Translations under genes and position numbers: made by a program
Origin: Staphylotrichum longicolle
Lineage: Eukaryota; Ascomycota; Sordariomycetes; Sordariales; Chaetomiaceae
NCBI GenBank assembly: GCA_019096155.1
Contig: JAHCVI010000004.1
Coordinates: forward strand, 434,001 to 498,000
Length of the DNA stretch: 64,000 bases
Direction: 5' to 3'
The notes under the pieces: generated by a model
The model's database searches: none
What the model was told of the DNA's origin: nothing
The model's input: the letters and a program-made list of their open reading frames with translations, nothing else
Part shown: in pieces, positions 1-10,791 of the stretch
How the letters are laid out: each line of letters starts with the position of its first letter
How positions within the stretch are numbered: position 1 is the first letter of the stretch

Positions 1-16
1 GGCTGACTCGCCACAG

Positions 17-1735
17 TCTCCATGTCGTGGTTCGGCTACGACCAAGGCGTCTTCTCGGGTGTTTTGATCTCGGCCGACTTCAAGCACTACTTCCCTGAGA
101 CCAAGCAGGCCAACATCTCCGGCATCACCTCGAGCTGCTTCTCTGTACGTACTTGATGGGAGTTGATGAGGGTGAAAAAATAATCTGACCAATGTCCAGC
201 TCGGTGCTTTCTGCGGAGCCATCTTCGCCTTCACCCTGGGTGACAAGCTCGGCCGCAAGAAGACCATTGCGCTTGGTCTTATCTGCAATGTCGTTGGCGC
301 CGTCCTTCAGATTGTCTCGTGGCATCTGCCGCAGATGATCATCGGCCGTGTCATCAATGGCTTCGGCATGGGTCAGTGGCATCCATCCCCCTTTCAAGAC
401 TCAACGAGACATGTGCTGATACAGATTGAATGTGCAGGTCTTACCTCGTCTACCTGCCCCGTATACCAAGCCGAGTGCTCGCCGCCGCGCGTCCGCGGCA
501 AGCTGGTCGTCGTACAGAGCGTCTGCAACACGGCTGCCTTCTGCCTGTCCAACTGGATGAACTACGGCCTCTTCTTCTCGGGCGGTGCCCTTCAGTGGCG
601 TTTCCCGCTTGGGTTCCAACTCATCTTCCCCGTCGTCGTCACCACCGCCCTTCTGTTCGTGCCCGAGTCGCCCCGCTGGCTCCTCCTGCAGGACCGCCAC
701 GAAGAGGCCCTGACCATCCTCGCCCGCCTCGAGGGCAAGCACGCCACCATCCACGACGAGGCCGTCACGTCCGAGTTCCTCTCGATCCGCACCGCCATCG
801 CCCACGAGCGCAAGGACCGGGCGCCCTTCAGCGACGTCATCGCCTTCAAGGACAAGCAGCAGAACCTCCGGCGTCTTCTCCTGTCCTGCGGCACCCAGTT
901 CATGCAGCAGTTCTCGGGCGTCAACGCGCTCGGCTACTATCTCCCCACTCTCCTTCAGCAGAGCGTTGGTTTCGACGAGCAGAAGTCCCGCCTGATGACC
1001 GGTGTCAACGGCACCATCTACCTTGGCGCCGCGCTGTGCTGCATTCTGATCATTGACCGTTTCGGCCGTAGAAAGTGAGTTGCTCCTCTCTCCCCCCTTT
1101 TTTGGGACACAATCTGACTGTTGCATACCAGGATGATGCTGTACGGCTCGCTCACCATGGGCTCCTGCTACCTCGTCGCGTCGATGTGCCTCCGAGCCAT
1201 GCAGGTCCAGGGCGCGGACAAGAAGGAGATGGGCAACGTGACAACGGCCATGTTCTTTTTGTACTACTGGTTCTACGGCACCAGCTTCGCCAAGGTGCCC
1301 TGGGTGTACAACTCGGAGGTCAACTCGCTCGGCTGGCGCACGCGCGGCGCGGCTGCGGCGACGGCGACCAACTGGATGGGCGGCTTCATCGTGACGCAGT
1401 TCACCAAGGTCGGCGTCGACAACCTCAAGTGGGGCTTCTACCTCATCTTCGCCGTCATCTGCTGGGCCTACTTCCCCGTCGTCTTCTTCCTGTACCCGGA
1501 GACGTCGCGGCGCACGCTCGAGGACATGGACGAGATCTTCATGTCGCACCCGGGCGCCTTCGTCTTCAACAAGCCCGAGCTCACGCAGCGCCGCCGCCCG
1601 CAGGTCTTCATCGACGCCGAGGCGCGTCGCATTGGCGAGGGCGCGGCCACCGAGGTGGGCGACGTGCTGGACAAGAAGGGCCTGGAGAACGTCAAGGCCG
1701 CTCAGATCGAGCGCGCCAGCAGCACCGAGGTCTGA
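17..1735 (+). CDS. MFS sugar/H+ symporter, 5' partial
   Basis: Major facilitator family sugar transporter of the plasma membrane. Exons are about 17-144, 200-371, 438-1074 and 1132-1735. The window opens in what looks like an intron (cacag acceptor just before 17), so the start codon lies upstream. Family signatures seen are FGYDQGVFSG in the first membrane helix, GDKLGRKK in the loop between helices 2 and 3, GRVINGFGMG, and PESPRWLL before the long central loop. The C-terminal tail is hydrophilic and ends SSTEV. All exon phases join without a break. The substrate cannot be read from sequence; the next genes (a regulator, a sugar-acid dehydratase and a keto-deoxy-sugar-acid aldolase) suggest uptake of a sugar or uronic/aldonic acid. 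That functional link is inference. Confidence 0.9.
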
Positions 1736-2341
1736 GCTTGGAGGCAGGGGAATCCTGAGGCAACGCCTGAAGTGGCGACCGATACCGGATGAGGACGGTG
1801 GACGATGGACGATGGACGACGGACGCTGGATGATACATAATTTAAGTTCCTAATAGATTACATGTGGCAGAGTTGAGACAGGAAATGGAATAAGCTGTGG
1901 CTGGTGATGTTAATGAACCAAACCAGAATTAATTTCCTGGTATTGTACTGTACTTTGAATGAAGACTAAAATGGACGGATTCATCAACTCCAGTGGCTCG
2001 ACTCAGTTGTCAATGTCTGCCCTGCCTTTCAGCTGCCCGCGAAGAACCACGCGAATCAAATTCTGAAGTGGTGCCATCGGAAGGAACAGTCATGATCTCG
2101 CACTGGGCTCTTCCCTGTTCCTTCCCCCCCTGTGACTCAGCTGCGTTTTGCTAGCGCTGACACGCTGCGAGCATGCTCCTTCTCCGCCTGTGGATCAGTT
2201 GCCCCCGCCCTCCAAAGGGCAGCTTCCGTCCCCCCGTCTTCTCCCCGCAAACCGCCAACTCCCCCACTGCAGTGCCTGCATCCACTGCATCCAACCGCGG
2301 ACAAGCGGCCCGCAAATGGCAGCAGCAACCAGTTCCCGACC
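1736..2341. promoter_or_regulatory. Intergenic: transporter 3' end and regulator promoter
   Basis: No coding sequence seen. A short imperfect tandem repeat of GGACGATG/GGACGACG units lies at about 1797-1830. The remainder should hold the transporter's 3' UTR and the promoter of the Zn2Cys6 gene. Confidence 0.5.
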
Positions 2342-4464
2342 ATGAGCTTCAACCGCCGTCGTGTTGCACTGGCGTGTTCGTTTTGTCGTCACAGGTAGGC
2401 AATTAAACCGAAAACAACTGCCGGCCCTAGACTCTAGCGTTTCTGCTCGGCGATGGATCGAATCGAGATCATGAGCGATATGGGAGATTAACCGTGGACC
2501 TCAACCCACAGGAAACGACGATGTGATGCCACACGCCCATCCTGCCGCAACTGTGTCGAAGCCGACGTCGACTGTCACTATGATGACACGCCGTCGCAGC
2601 GCATCGACTCGAGCGGCGGCAGCCGTGAAATTATCGGCCGCCTGCAGGAGATCGAGGCCATGCTTCAGCATCATCTGCCCGGCATCACCACCCTAGCCTC
2701 GGGTATCCAGGCCATCGTGTCCCAGACCGCTGCCGGCGCCCTCGCCGCCACCTCCCCAGCGAGCCAAGCATCGACTCTGCAGGCCGCGCGGATTCTATCC
2801 CATGATCTCGCCGGCGCCGGAGCCTCGCAGTCATGGTCGCTGCCCATGCACCTCGAACCGCGCCCGGAACTGTCCGGCGTGGCGGATCCGGAGCTCGCCC
2901 CGCTTACCATCCCCGTCGGCCACAAGACGTCGTCCAACTACCTGCTCCGCCTGCCGGCCATGAAGCAACTGATTGGCGAGTATCCGCCGGATCTGTTCTT
3001 CGTGCTCGAGTCCCGGAACCCCCTGCCGCCGGAGCTGCCGGTGCATCCCACTGCTCCACCCATGAATCCCTTGACTTCGGCTGAGCTGGACAAGGACGTA
3101 CTCGACTGCCTCGTATCAGCCTTCTTCTCGGAGGCTTACCACTGCCACCCCATCCTCGACAAGGATGAGTTCGGCCGCATCTACCAGGCCTTTCTCGAGA
3201 ATTACTACGCCAACCCCTGGAGCATCGAGTCCGTGCTGTGCCTTGTTGTGTTTGCCATGGGCGCCGCGTCGCTCGCACCGCCAGGCGCTCGGGGGTTTCA
3301 GGAGTCTCCGCCCGGCATGGCCTACATGCAAGCGGCGCTACCGACGCTGATATCCATGTCGGCCTGGTCCGTGAGCTACAGTCTTTTGTTGCCGCAAGCA
3401 CTGGTGCTGGCGAGCGTCTACTTTGCCTACATCATCCGCCCCCTCCAGAGCTGGAGGCTTGTTTACTCTGCGTCTTCTCTTCTCCAGTTCAAGCTATGCC
3501 GGTGCGTACTCTCAATGCCCGCGGCGTTGGTGTTGTTGATGTGAAACAACTGACACCAAAAAAGCTTGTCTGCTCGCGATGGCGATCCTGCGGCGAGAGA
3601 GGCCATCCTCCGCATATTTTGGTCCTGCTTCCTCGTCGAGTGCGATCGCCTGGCGGAGCTGGAGCTGCCACAGAGCGGTATTCAACAGCTCATAGACCAG
3701 ACGAGCCTTCCCAACTTGACAGGCGTTGACTCGTCGCAATCCACTGCATTCCTGGCCGAAATCTCGATCCGCCGTCTGCTCAACCGCGTTCACAACTCCC
3801 TGTATCCGCAGAAACAGAGTGTGCTCTCCCTCTCGTCCACGTCGCTCACTGCGGCCGACGAGTTTTCGGTTACCGAGATCTCATCTGTCACGTCGGTATG
3901 CGACGAGCTCCATCGCCAGCTCAATTCGTGGTACGAGTCCATTCCGGAACCGTTTCGGCCAACCCTCGGCACGGAGCCGACGGGCAATGACAGGGAGACG
4001 GTGCTGCGGATTCGATACTATGCGGCGAGGCACATCATCCACCGCCCTTTCGTGCTCTACATCGTCACGCACGACCTCCAGCACGTGTCGGACGCCAATA
4101 TTCTTGAGAAGGCGACCACCTGCATCGAGAGCTGCAGGGCGTATCTGCACAACACAACAGAGATTCTCTCCAAGCAGAGCCAGTACACGTGGACCTTTTC
4201 CTTGTCGTAAGTGATTCTCCAGGGACTTATAAATCACTCGTACTGACTCTTTTCCCTTGCAGATCTCTAGGAGCCCTTGTTGTTCTGACTTTGGCATCTC
4301 GGAGCCCTGCCCTCTCTCACCTGGTACCTGATATTGACGAGCTCCAGACACTGGGAATCAGCAACGTGAAGCCATGGGCCTACCGAGGGTCGAGTCTCCA
4401 GATGGTGGTCTCCGTCATGGAGGAAATGCAGAGGAAGCAGAGGCTGTTCTTGGCCTGCATCTGA
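2342..4464 (+). CDS. Zn2Cys6 fungal transcription factor
   Basis: Nuclear binuclear-zinc-cluster regulator of about 628 aa. Exons are 2342-2394, 2512-3501, 3565-4206 and 4263-4464, with phases agreeing throughout. The zinc cluster spans the first intron and has the spacing C-x2-C-x6-C-x6-C-x2-C-x6-C within about residues 12-40. A short linker and a helical stretch (REIIGRLQEIEAML), a candidate dimerisation element, follow. The middle region (LVSAFFSEAYHCHPILDKDEF onward) resembles the fungal-specific transcription factor domain. It sits between a sugar transporter and a convergent sugar-acid dehydratase, so it is a good candidate for the pathway-specific activator of this cluster; that role is inferred from position only. 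Confidence 0.88.
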
Positions 4465-4747
4465 CAAACAGAATATGATACCCAGTTACTTGATCCATAG
4501 ATCTCAACAAATGAATGACAAGTGTGTATTTTATTAGCAAGGTTCATACTGTAACCCCAAGGCCCACTGTCTGTGTATGAAACACGGCCTGTGTGCTGCA
4601 GCTACATGTATCTTCTTCTGCTTCATGACTGAAGATATCACAAGAAGGGAAATCATAACAACTGAAAAACCAGACACATATAAGGTAACTATTGAAACGC
4701 CAGTCCCAACCCAGCCCTCCAAGGCAGCCCAAAAAACCCGCAAATGC

Positions 4748-6324
4748 TCACAACTCGCCGCCCGTCGGCGACGCAATGATCTTCTGCCCAATATCGCTGC
4801 TCCAGAAGGTGCCGTGGGGGTACGTGTACTTTTCGAGGGCCTCCTCGGTGTACCCGATGCTGTACCCGGGGGCGAGCGGCGTGACGTAGTGGGCGTCGAC
4901 GATCTGGGAGGGGTGCCGCAGGTTCTCGCGGTGGCTGTCGGCGAACTCGAGCATGGAGCGCTTTCCACTGACGGCGATGTAGTCGATCAGGCTCAGGTGC
5001 GACGTCAGCTCAGTCAGGCCCATGGCGCCGTTGTGCGGCACGCAGGGCACGTTGAACTTGAGCGCCATGAGCATGACGGCCAGGCACTCGTTGACGCTGC
5101 CCAGGCGGACCGCGTCGATCTGCGCCACGTCGGTCGCCTCGGCCTGCAGCAGCTGCTTGAAGGTCACGCGGTTCTGGGCCGCCTCGCCCGTGGCGACGCC
5201 GACGCCGTACGGCTTGAGGGCCTTGCGGATTGCCGCGTGGCCGAGGACGTCGTCGGGGTTTGTGGGTTCTAAGGGGGGGGGCTGTCAGTTGTTGTTCTCT
5301 ATGACGAGGGCAAGTGGGAGGAGAACTTACCCTCAATAAACACGGGCTTGAACTCGACCAGCTGCTTCATGTACTCGATGGCCTCCGGCACGCTCCAGAC
5401 CTGCAGACCCTGTTAGCTTCCCATTGACGTGAGAAGGGCAAAGGGAACCCACCTGGTTGGCATCAATCATGATCTGATACCCGTTATCATACCCCAGCAC
5501 ATCGCGCACCGCCTTCAACCGCGCCCGGTCCGCCTCGACGCTCGTGCCAACCTTGAACTTGAACACGGTAAACCCCTGCGCGATGGTCTCCTCGAGCACC
5601 TCCTTCATCTTGTCGCCGCTAAACGCCAGCCACCCGGGACTCGTCGAGTACGCCGGCACGGCCTTGTTCTCGAGCGCCTCCCGCAGCCGGGCCTCCTTGC
5701 CCTTCTGCGTCTTCTCCAGCATGGCCACGGCCTCGTCGGGCGTCACCACGTCGGTGATGTACCGGAAGTCGATGCACCGCACCACCTCCTCGGGCGTCAT
5801 GTCGCTCACGATGCGCCACACGGGCTTGTGCACGATCTTGCCCCACAGATCCCACACGGCGTTGAGCACGCCCGCCACCGCGAGGTGCGTGACCGACTTC
5901 TCCGGGCCGACCCACCGGTACTGCGAGTCCGAGACCATGTACCGCCACGTCTTGCCCATGTTGCGCGTCAGCTGCGCCATGGTCTTGTTGACGACGCGCC
6001 GCGCGAAGATGTCGAGCGCCAAGGTGATGAGTTCGCTGCCGCGGCCGTTGCTGAAGGCCTAGAGTAAAAAGAGACAAAAGGGGTTAGTCTTGGGTTGAAA
6101 GCGTGACGAAGGGGTGGAAGGGGTGAAAGGGGATGGCTTACAATGCCCTCGCCGACGAGGCCGGGGTGGTTGGTGAGCAGGCGCACGTAGGGGTGCGAGC
6201 CGTTGGTGCCGACGTGCATGGCGTCGGAGCCCACGCCGTCCAGGCTGGTGGGGAAGCGCAGGTCGGTCACCTCGAAGCCGACAATCTCGACATTGTCGAC
6301 GGTGATGTCGGGGATGGAGCCCAT
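4748..6324 (-). CDS. Enolase-superfamily sugar-acid dehydratase (L-galactonate/L-fuconate type)
   Basis: Cytosolic Mg-dependent acid-sugar dehydratase that removes water from an aldonate to give a 2-keto-3-deoxy acid. Minus-strand exons are 6324-6142, 6058-5453, 5400-5331 and 5268-4748, giving 459 aa, close to the roughly 450 aa of fungal L-galactonate dehydratase (LGD1/GaaB). The N-terminus carries LRFPTSLDGVGSDAMH, the usual RFPTS...GSDAM motif. Catalytic features are present: the FKFKVG lysines (about 228 and 230), MIDANQ (Asp about 260), FIEEPT (about 286), ATGE, and the PHNG histidine near the C-terminus. Substrate preference among L-galactonate, L-fuconate and related acids cannot be decided by eye. 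It is divergent from an LGA1/GaaC-like aldolase whose substrate would be its product, which supports a shared pathway. Confidence 0.9.
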
Positions 6325-7157
6325 GGCTGCGGTTTGGCGGGGGATGTCTTTTGGGGAGAACGACTGGTCTGAGATTTGAATGAGACGGTGAATGGAAGGG
6401 GCTCAAAGACAGGAACTGGAGGATAGAGAGTCGTTGGGAGGTTTGGCTGGCTTGATCACAAGTCTGGGAAAAGTCCAAGATATGGAAAGACTTTTGTACA
6501 GGAGACAGCGGGATTCGGGGTCATGGTCCCGAGCGAACGAGATGGACCCAGGGGGATCAAGCAGTCCGGCTCAATGGTTCAACCCGCAAGAAGCACCCGC
6601 GCCGATCCGCTCTTGTCCCTGCTGCCCTCCTTGGGCCCGTGGGGTATCGCCATGCGGCGCCATCATCCGCGCAAAGTCCCATCGGCCAGCGTCCCCGCAG
6701 CCCGAACGACTCGGCAGTGTTAGCGGCGCGGGACTGTTCTCGTGGCTTTGCGGGACGAGGTTCGTACCGTAGTTCTTGGCGTCTTATCACCGAGAATGTG
6801 GTTCTGCCGCCCTTCCCCGTCTCACCTCGCTGGGGTACCCTTGACCACAGGCGTGCCGCCCAACCCCGACGGCACGGAGCCGCTCACCCGCAAGATTCCT
6901 GTCCCGAGTTGGCATTGCTTCTCAGTGGTAGTGGTCACGGGTGAATATGGCGGGCACACACGGCGCGGTTCGGGGGCTGACCGATATGCAAGGGAAGAAG
7001 ATGGCCCCGACATCGCCATCGCCGGGTGGCAGTCATACAGCTTTCTCCTCTTGAACCAGATCAATAAGTCTTTGTGAGAAGCAGACCGTTACTGCCATCC
7101 CATCATCAACACCCCCATACGTCCATGTGGTCCCTCAAACACTACACCAACACCACC
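6325..7157. promoter_or_regulatory. Shared divergent promoter: dehydratase / aldolase
   Basis: An 833-nt bidirectional promoter region between two enzymes expected to act in sequence. It contains an inverted CGG...CCG pair (CGG-N7-CCG) near 6870-6882, the kind of half-site arrangement bound by Zn2Cys6 proteins, but such sites are common by chance in GC-rich DNA. No coding sequence seen. Confidence 0.45.
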
Positions 7158-8157
7158 ATGCCCGAACAACAGCAACAAACCACCGCCGCCACCCAGCCGG
7201 CCATGGCCCTCCCCAAGGGCATCTGGGCCCCAACCCAAGTCTTCTTCCTCCCCACCCCGACCGCCGACCTCGACCTCCCGACCACGGCGGCGCACGCCGT
7301 CCGCCTCGCCCGCGCGGGCGTCGCGGGCATCGTGACCAACGGCTCCCAACGGCGAGGCCGCGCACCTCTCCCCCGCCGAGCGCGCCCAGGTGACGCGCGC
7401 CACCCGCGACGCCCTCGACGCCGCCGGCTTCGCCCACGTCCCCGTCATGGCCGGCGCGTCGGACCAGTCGGTGCGCGGCACGCTGGCGCTGATCGACGAC
7501 GCGCGGCGCGCCGGGGCGGTGGCGGCGCTGGTGCTCAGCGCGAGCTTCTTCCGGTGGGCGATGGACGGGCGAGGGGTGGAGGCGTACTTCCGCGCGGTTG
7601 CAGACCAGAGCGCGCTGCCCGTCGTCATCTACAACTATCCCGGGGCGGTGGCCGGGCTGGACCTGGACTCGGACTTGTTGTTGAGGCTGGCGGGGCATCG
7701 GAATATTGCGGGCACCAAGTTTACGTGTGGGAATATCGGCAAGCTCGCGCGGGTCGCGCGGGGGACGGCCGCGGGAAGGGGGGAGTATAGGTGTTTCTCG
7801 GGCGTGGCTGACGCCATCACGCCCGCGTTGGCGGTCGGGGGACATGGTGGCATTGTGGGCGCCGCGAATGTGTTCCCCAGGGCGTGTGTGAATATGTACC
7901 GGTTGGGCGTGGAGGGAAAGGTGGAGGAGGCCAGGGCGGCGCAGCAGCAGCTTGCGGCGGCGGACTGGGCGCTGACCAAGAGGGCCATCCCGGGATTCAA
8001 GTCGATATTGCAAAAGTACCACGGGTATGGCGGGATCCCCAGGCTGCCGGTGCTCCCAATCTCGGCGGAGGAGGAGGGAAAGCTGTTTGCCGAGATTCAG
8101 GAAATGATTGGCGTGGAGGAGAGCTTGCCAGACTTTGGAAGTCCAAGTCAGCCCTGA
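7158..8157 (+). CDS. 2-keto-3-deoxy-L-galactonate aldolase-like (DHDPS family), frameshifted
   Basis: Class I aldolase of the DapA/DHDPS family, closest by eye to fungal LGA1/GaaC, which splits 2-keto-3-deoxy-L-galactonate into pyruvate and L-glyceraldehyde. The start is ATG 7158 in a good ACCACC context. The first 63 residues (to IVTNGS) are in one frame; from 7348 the protein continues in the next frame as NGEAAHLSPAER and runs to 8157, about 332 aa in all. The break is one surplus C in the CCC at 7345-7347, inside the family's NGE motif. The YNYP tyrosines (about 158-160) and the Schiff-base lysine in GTKF (about 187) are intact. Either the gene is inactive in this strain or the consensus has an extra C; full conservation downstream favours the latter. 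Confidence 0.82.
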
Positions 8158-8866
8158 TGCTGTGGGTGACGATCTAGGTGGGCAACGGAATTGATGAGCA
8201 AGGTATAAACTGTGAGGTTATGATTTGTACCTACCTCTGTATTGATGGGGAGAGCGGGAGAGCATCTTGCTCTTGTATACTCAAGCAAATCAGACAGCTT
8301 GTTGGCGTCACACACCATCTCTCTCCCTTTCATAGTCCAGGGCATCATGGCCACCAGTCGCGGGTTTGCCCCTGAGTCAGTCCCGCAACAACAAACAGTT
8401 AGCAACTGAGACAGATAGTAGCTATACTTGCTCTATATTGATGCTAGTCGAGTATTCGATAGTATTGACCCCTTATACTGAATGCTATTCATTTATAGTA
8501 ACCAACTCTAGGCGTTCTAGGTCCCCTACTACTAGTATCACATACCACACTGGGCTGCTGCAGCAGACTGTCCGCCGTTGCCGTGCAGAGTTCTCTGTTG
8601 TGAACGCGGCAACATCGGAACCCGGTCTGGAAGAGCGAGAGCGGGTTTGGGCTGGTCATGGTGCTGCATTGCCTTGTAAGCGAGTATAGACAAAGCCACG
8701 AAAGGCTATAGATGGGGATACTACTCCGCAGTGGGCTGATATGGGAGGGCCAACGAGCTGTTTTGTGGCGGACTGTATGTGGTCCCCAGCCAAGCAAGGA
8801 CGGGTGTTGCAATGTGTTCTGTAATATAGTGCCGTCCTACTGAATAATAAACGGCCGCTTTTGGTT
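8158..8866. other. Intergenic with an A/T-rich patch
   Basis: No gene seen between the aldolase and the next (convergent) gene. About 8400-8540 is clearly richer in A, T and TA steps than its surroundings, which could be a decayed repeat; no terminal repeats or coding remains were found. Confidence 0.4.
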
Positions 8867-9690
8867 TCATTTCCTTATCGGTCCTTGCTGCAGGAAACCT
8901 GAAGGGAACCCGCCAAAGGGACCAAGATGGGCCACCCCGTTCTGCTCCATGAGCTCGCGCAGACTAAACCCCGGCGAGGGCTGCTTCCTGGCGTTCCGGA
9001 TCCAATCCTCCCGCTTCTCCATCCTCAGCTTGTCCAGCAATCTGCAGCTGACCATCAACTCGGTCTCCGCGGGCAGGGGGTCATCATTGTCGGTCGACGT
9101 CCCCAGCGCGCCGAGAATATCGCCCCGCAGGCCCATGAGCCACGGGTGCACCGTCGAGACGTAGTCGTGCACTGTGACATACCCACCCCCCTCAACCTCG
9201 CTGACCCCTCCCGTCCCCTCACAACAACACTAACATCCCCCACGATCGCCGGCGGCCTCGCCACACCACAACCATGGCACACGCCCTTCCCCTGCCCCAC
9301 GTACTCGGCAAGCCGATTATCCTCCAACTGGCACTCCCAATGCCGCTCCTCCCAGTCCCGCTCCCACCCACTCACATCCCGCATCTGCACCTCAATCTCC
9401 GACACTTTTGGCTCGCTGATGGGCAGCTGAGAAACAGGGTGCCACGCGCGCGCCGCCGCGTCCCAGTACGGGGCGAGCACGTCCGGGTCCGGGTCCGGAT
9501 TCGGGTGTTTCGGCCCGGCGGCCATGACGGCCAGGCCGCTCGTCTCGAGGGCCGCGGTCGTGTCGGCGTTGAGCGGCCAGAAGAGGAGCTTGAGGCCTTC
9601 GGGGTTGGCGGAGATGAATTGTTTGGCTGCGCTGAGGGCGGCGTGGGTGCGGTAGGGTGGTTGTTGGGGGTTGTTTGCTGGGGAGGCCAT
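8867..9690 (-). CDS. Hypothetical protein, frame change near 9190-9240
   Basis: Not recognised. The likely start is ATG at 9690 (MASPANN...). The first frame runs through an Asp/Pro segment, a Trp-rich stretch (GWERDWEERHWECQL) and a CHGCG pair of cysteines to about IVGDVSVVV. The protein then continues in another frame as GGYVTVHDYVSTVHPWLMGLRGDIL and ends at 8867 with a tail rich in Gly, Pro and Phe. The overlap between the two open frames is too short for a normal intron with both parts intact. A 34-nt GT...AG segment exists but is below the usual size; an intron using a donor near 9290 and an acceptor near 9225 would delete the Cys pair. A one-base consensus error or true frameshift is more likely. 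No function is assigned. Confidence 0.5.
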
Positions 9691-10791
9691 TTTTGTATTA
9701 AAAATTTGAGGGTAGGGCGGGGTTTGAATGATGTTCTGTGTTTGTGTTCGGTTGTTATGTGATGTCTGGGTGTTGTTTGGATTGCACGAGACAGATCGGG
9801 AGGGTACAGACTGGAAGAAAAACAGTCGATCGGAAACCTGTGATGTTAGAATTTTTGACGGAGTGTTGGATTCGTGTAGTGTCGTGAGTGATTCTAAAAC
9901 TCTGCAAGATGGCCAGTAGAATGGGATTGGGTATCCGATTCCTTCTCCTCGCTTCGAATACATGCAGGTTGGAATACCTTAGGCTAAGCCGCGCATGAGG
10001 TTACACTGCAAACTCAAAAAAGCCAGACTTGCTAGCTCCATCTTTCCGAGAAAAGGACACCAGGCTACCAAGCTATATGGCATTACCTCGCTTCTCTAGT
10101 AAAAAGGCTGACACCCGTGGGGGTGGCCGCAGAGGGGAAGGGCGCAGTTCGAATTTAATTACAGGTACAACTTCCGGAAGCGGGATCATAGTACATCTCG
10201 TTTTTGCGGCTAGCGGTTGGTGGTGGTTGGAATCTACCCCCGGAGAATGGTTCCATGGGATGAAAGGCAGGAAGAAATACAGAACCAACTCTTCGGGCCG
10301 TCATTCGCCTCTCAACATACATTCCCATCTCAACACCAGCTAGAGTATATGCGCTCTCATCAACCCTAATCAGCAGCAAGGGCTCCCCCAAGCCTCGGAG
10401 GCCTTTCACTCTCCGCGGGCCGTGCTTCAAGTTCCTCTTTCTGTTACCGCTGAAGCCGTATCCGTCTCCGAATCGAAGCAGCCCGACAGATCGTCAAAAA
10501 TGACACTGCCGAAATGACTCAGTTCAAGAAGGCTCGCCTCGCGAAGCCGTCACATAAATAACCTGAGCCTGAACCAGGATGAGTGTGTCAAATCGTGATG
10601 ATCATGTCCCCCCTCCTCCCTTGCTGGCGATCACAAACGAGATACAAAAGCTGCTGTTCTGGTGGCTGACGGAGGTGGACACTCACTTCGCCTTGAAAAG
10701 GACGTAGCATGCTCCATCCGCTACTTCCAGTGAGGCAGCTCATGCTTGGGTAAGGTACTTTATTCATTTATACAAATCCCGTCAAAAAATC
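9691..10791. other. Intergenic, nothing recognised
   Basis: Contains the upstream region of the 9690 gene and the downstream region of the next minus-strand gene. The short open frames here have no protein-like composition. No RNA gene or repeat recognised. Confidence 0.4.

Noticed and set aside
401..1549. 382-codon open frame antisense to the MFS transporter
   Set aside because: Crosses the transporter's introns, is His/Arg/Glu-rich as a mirror of GC-rich codons, and has no family features.
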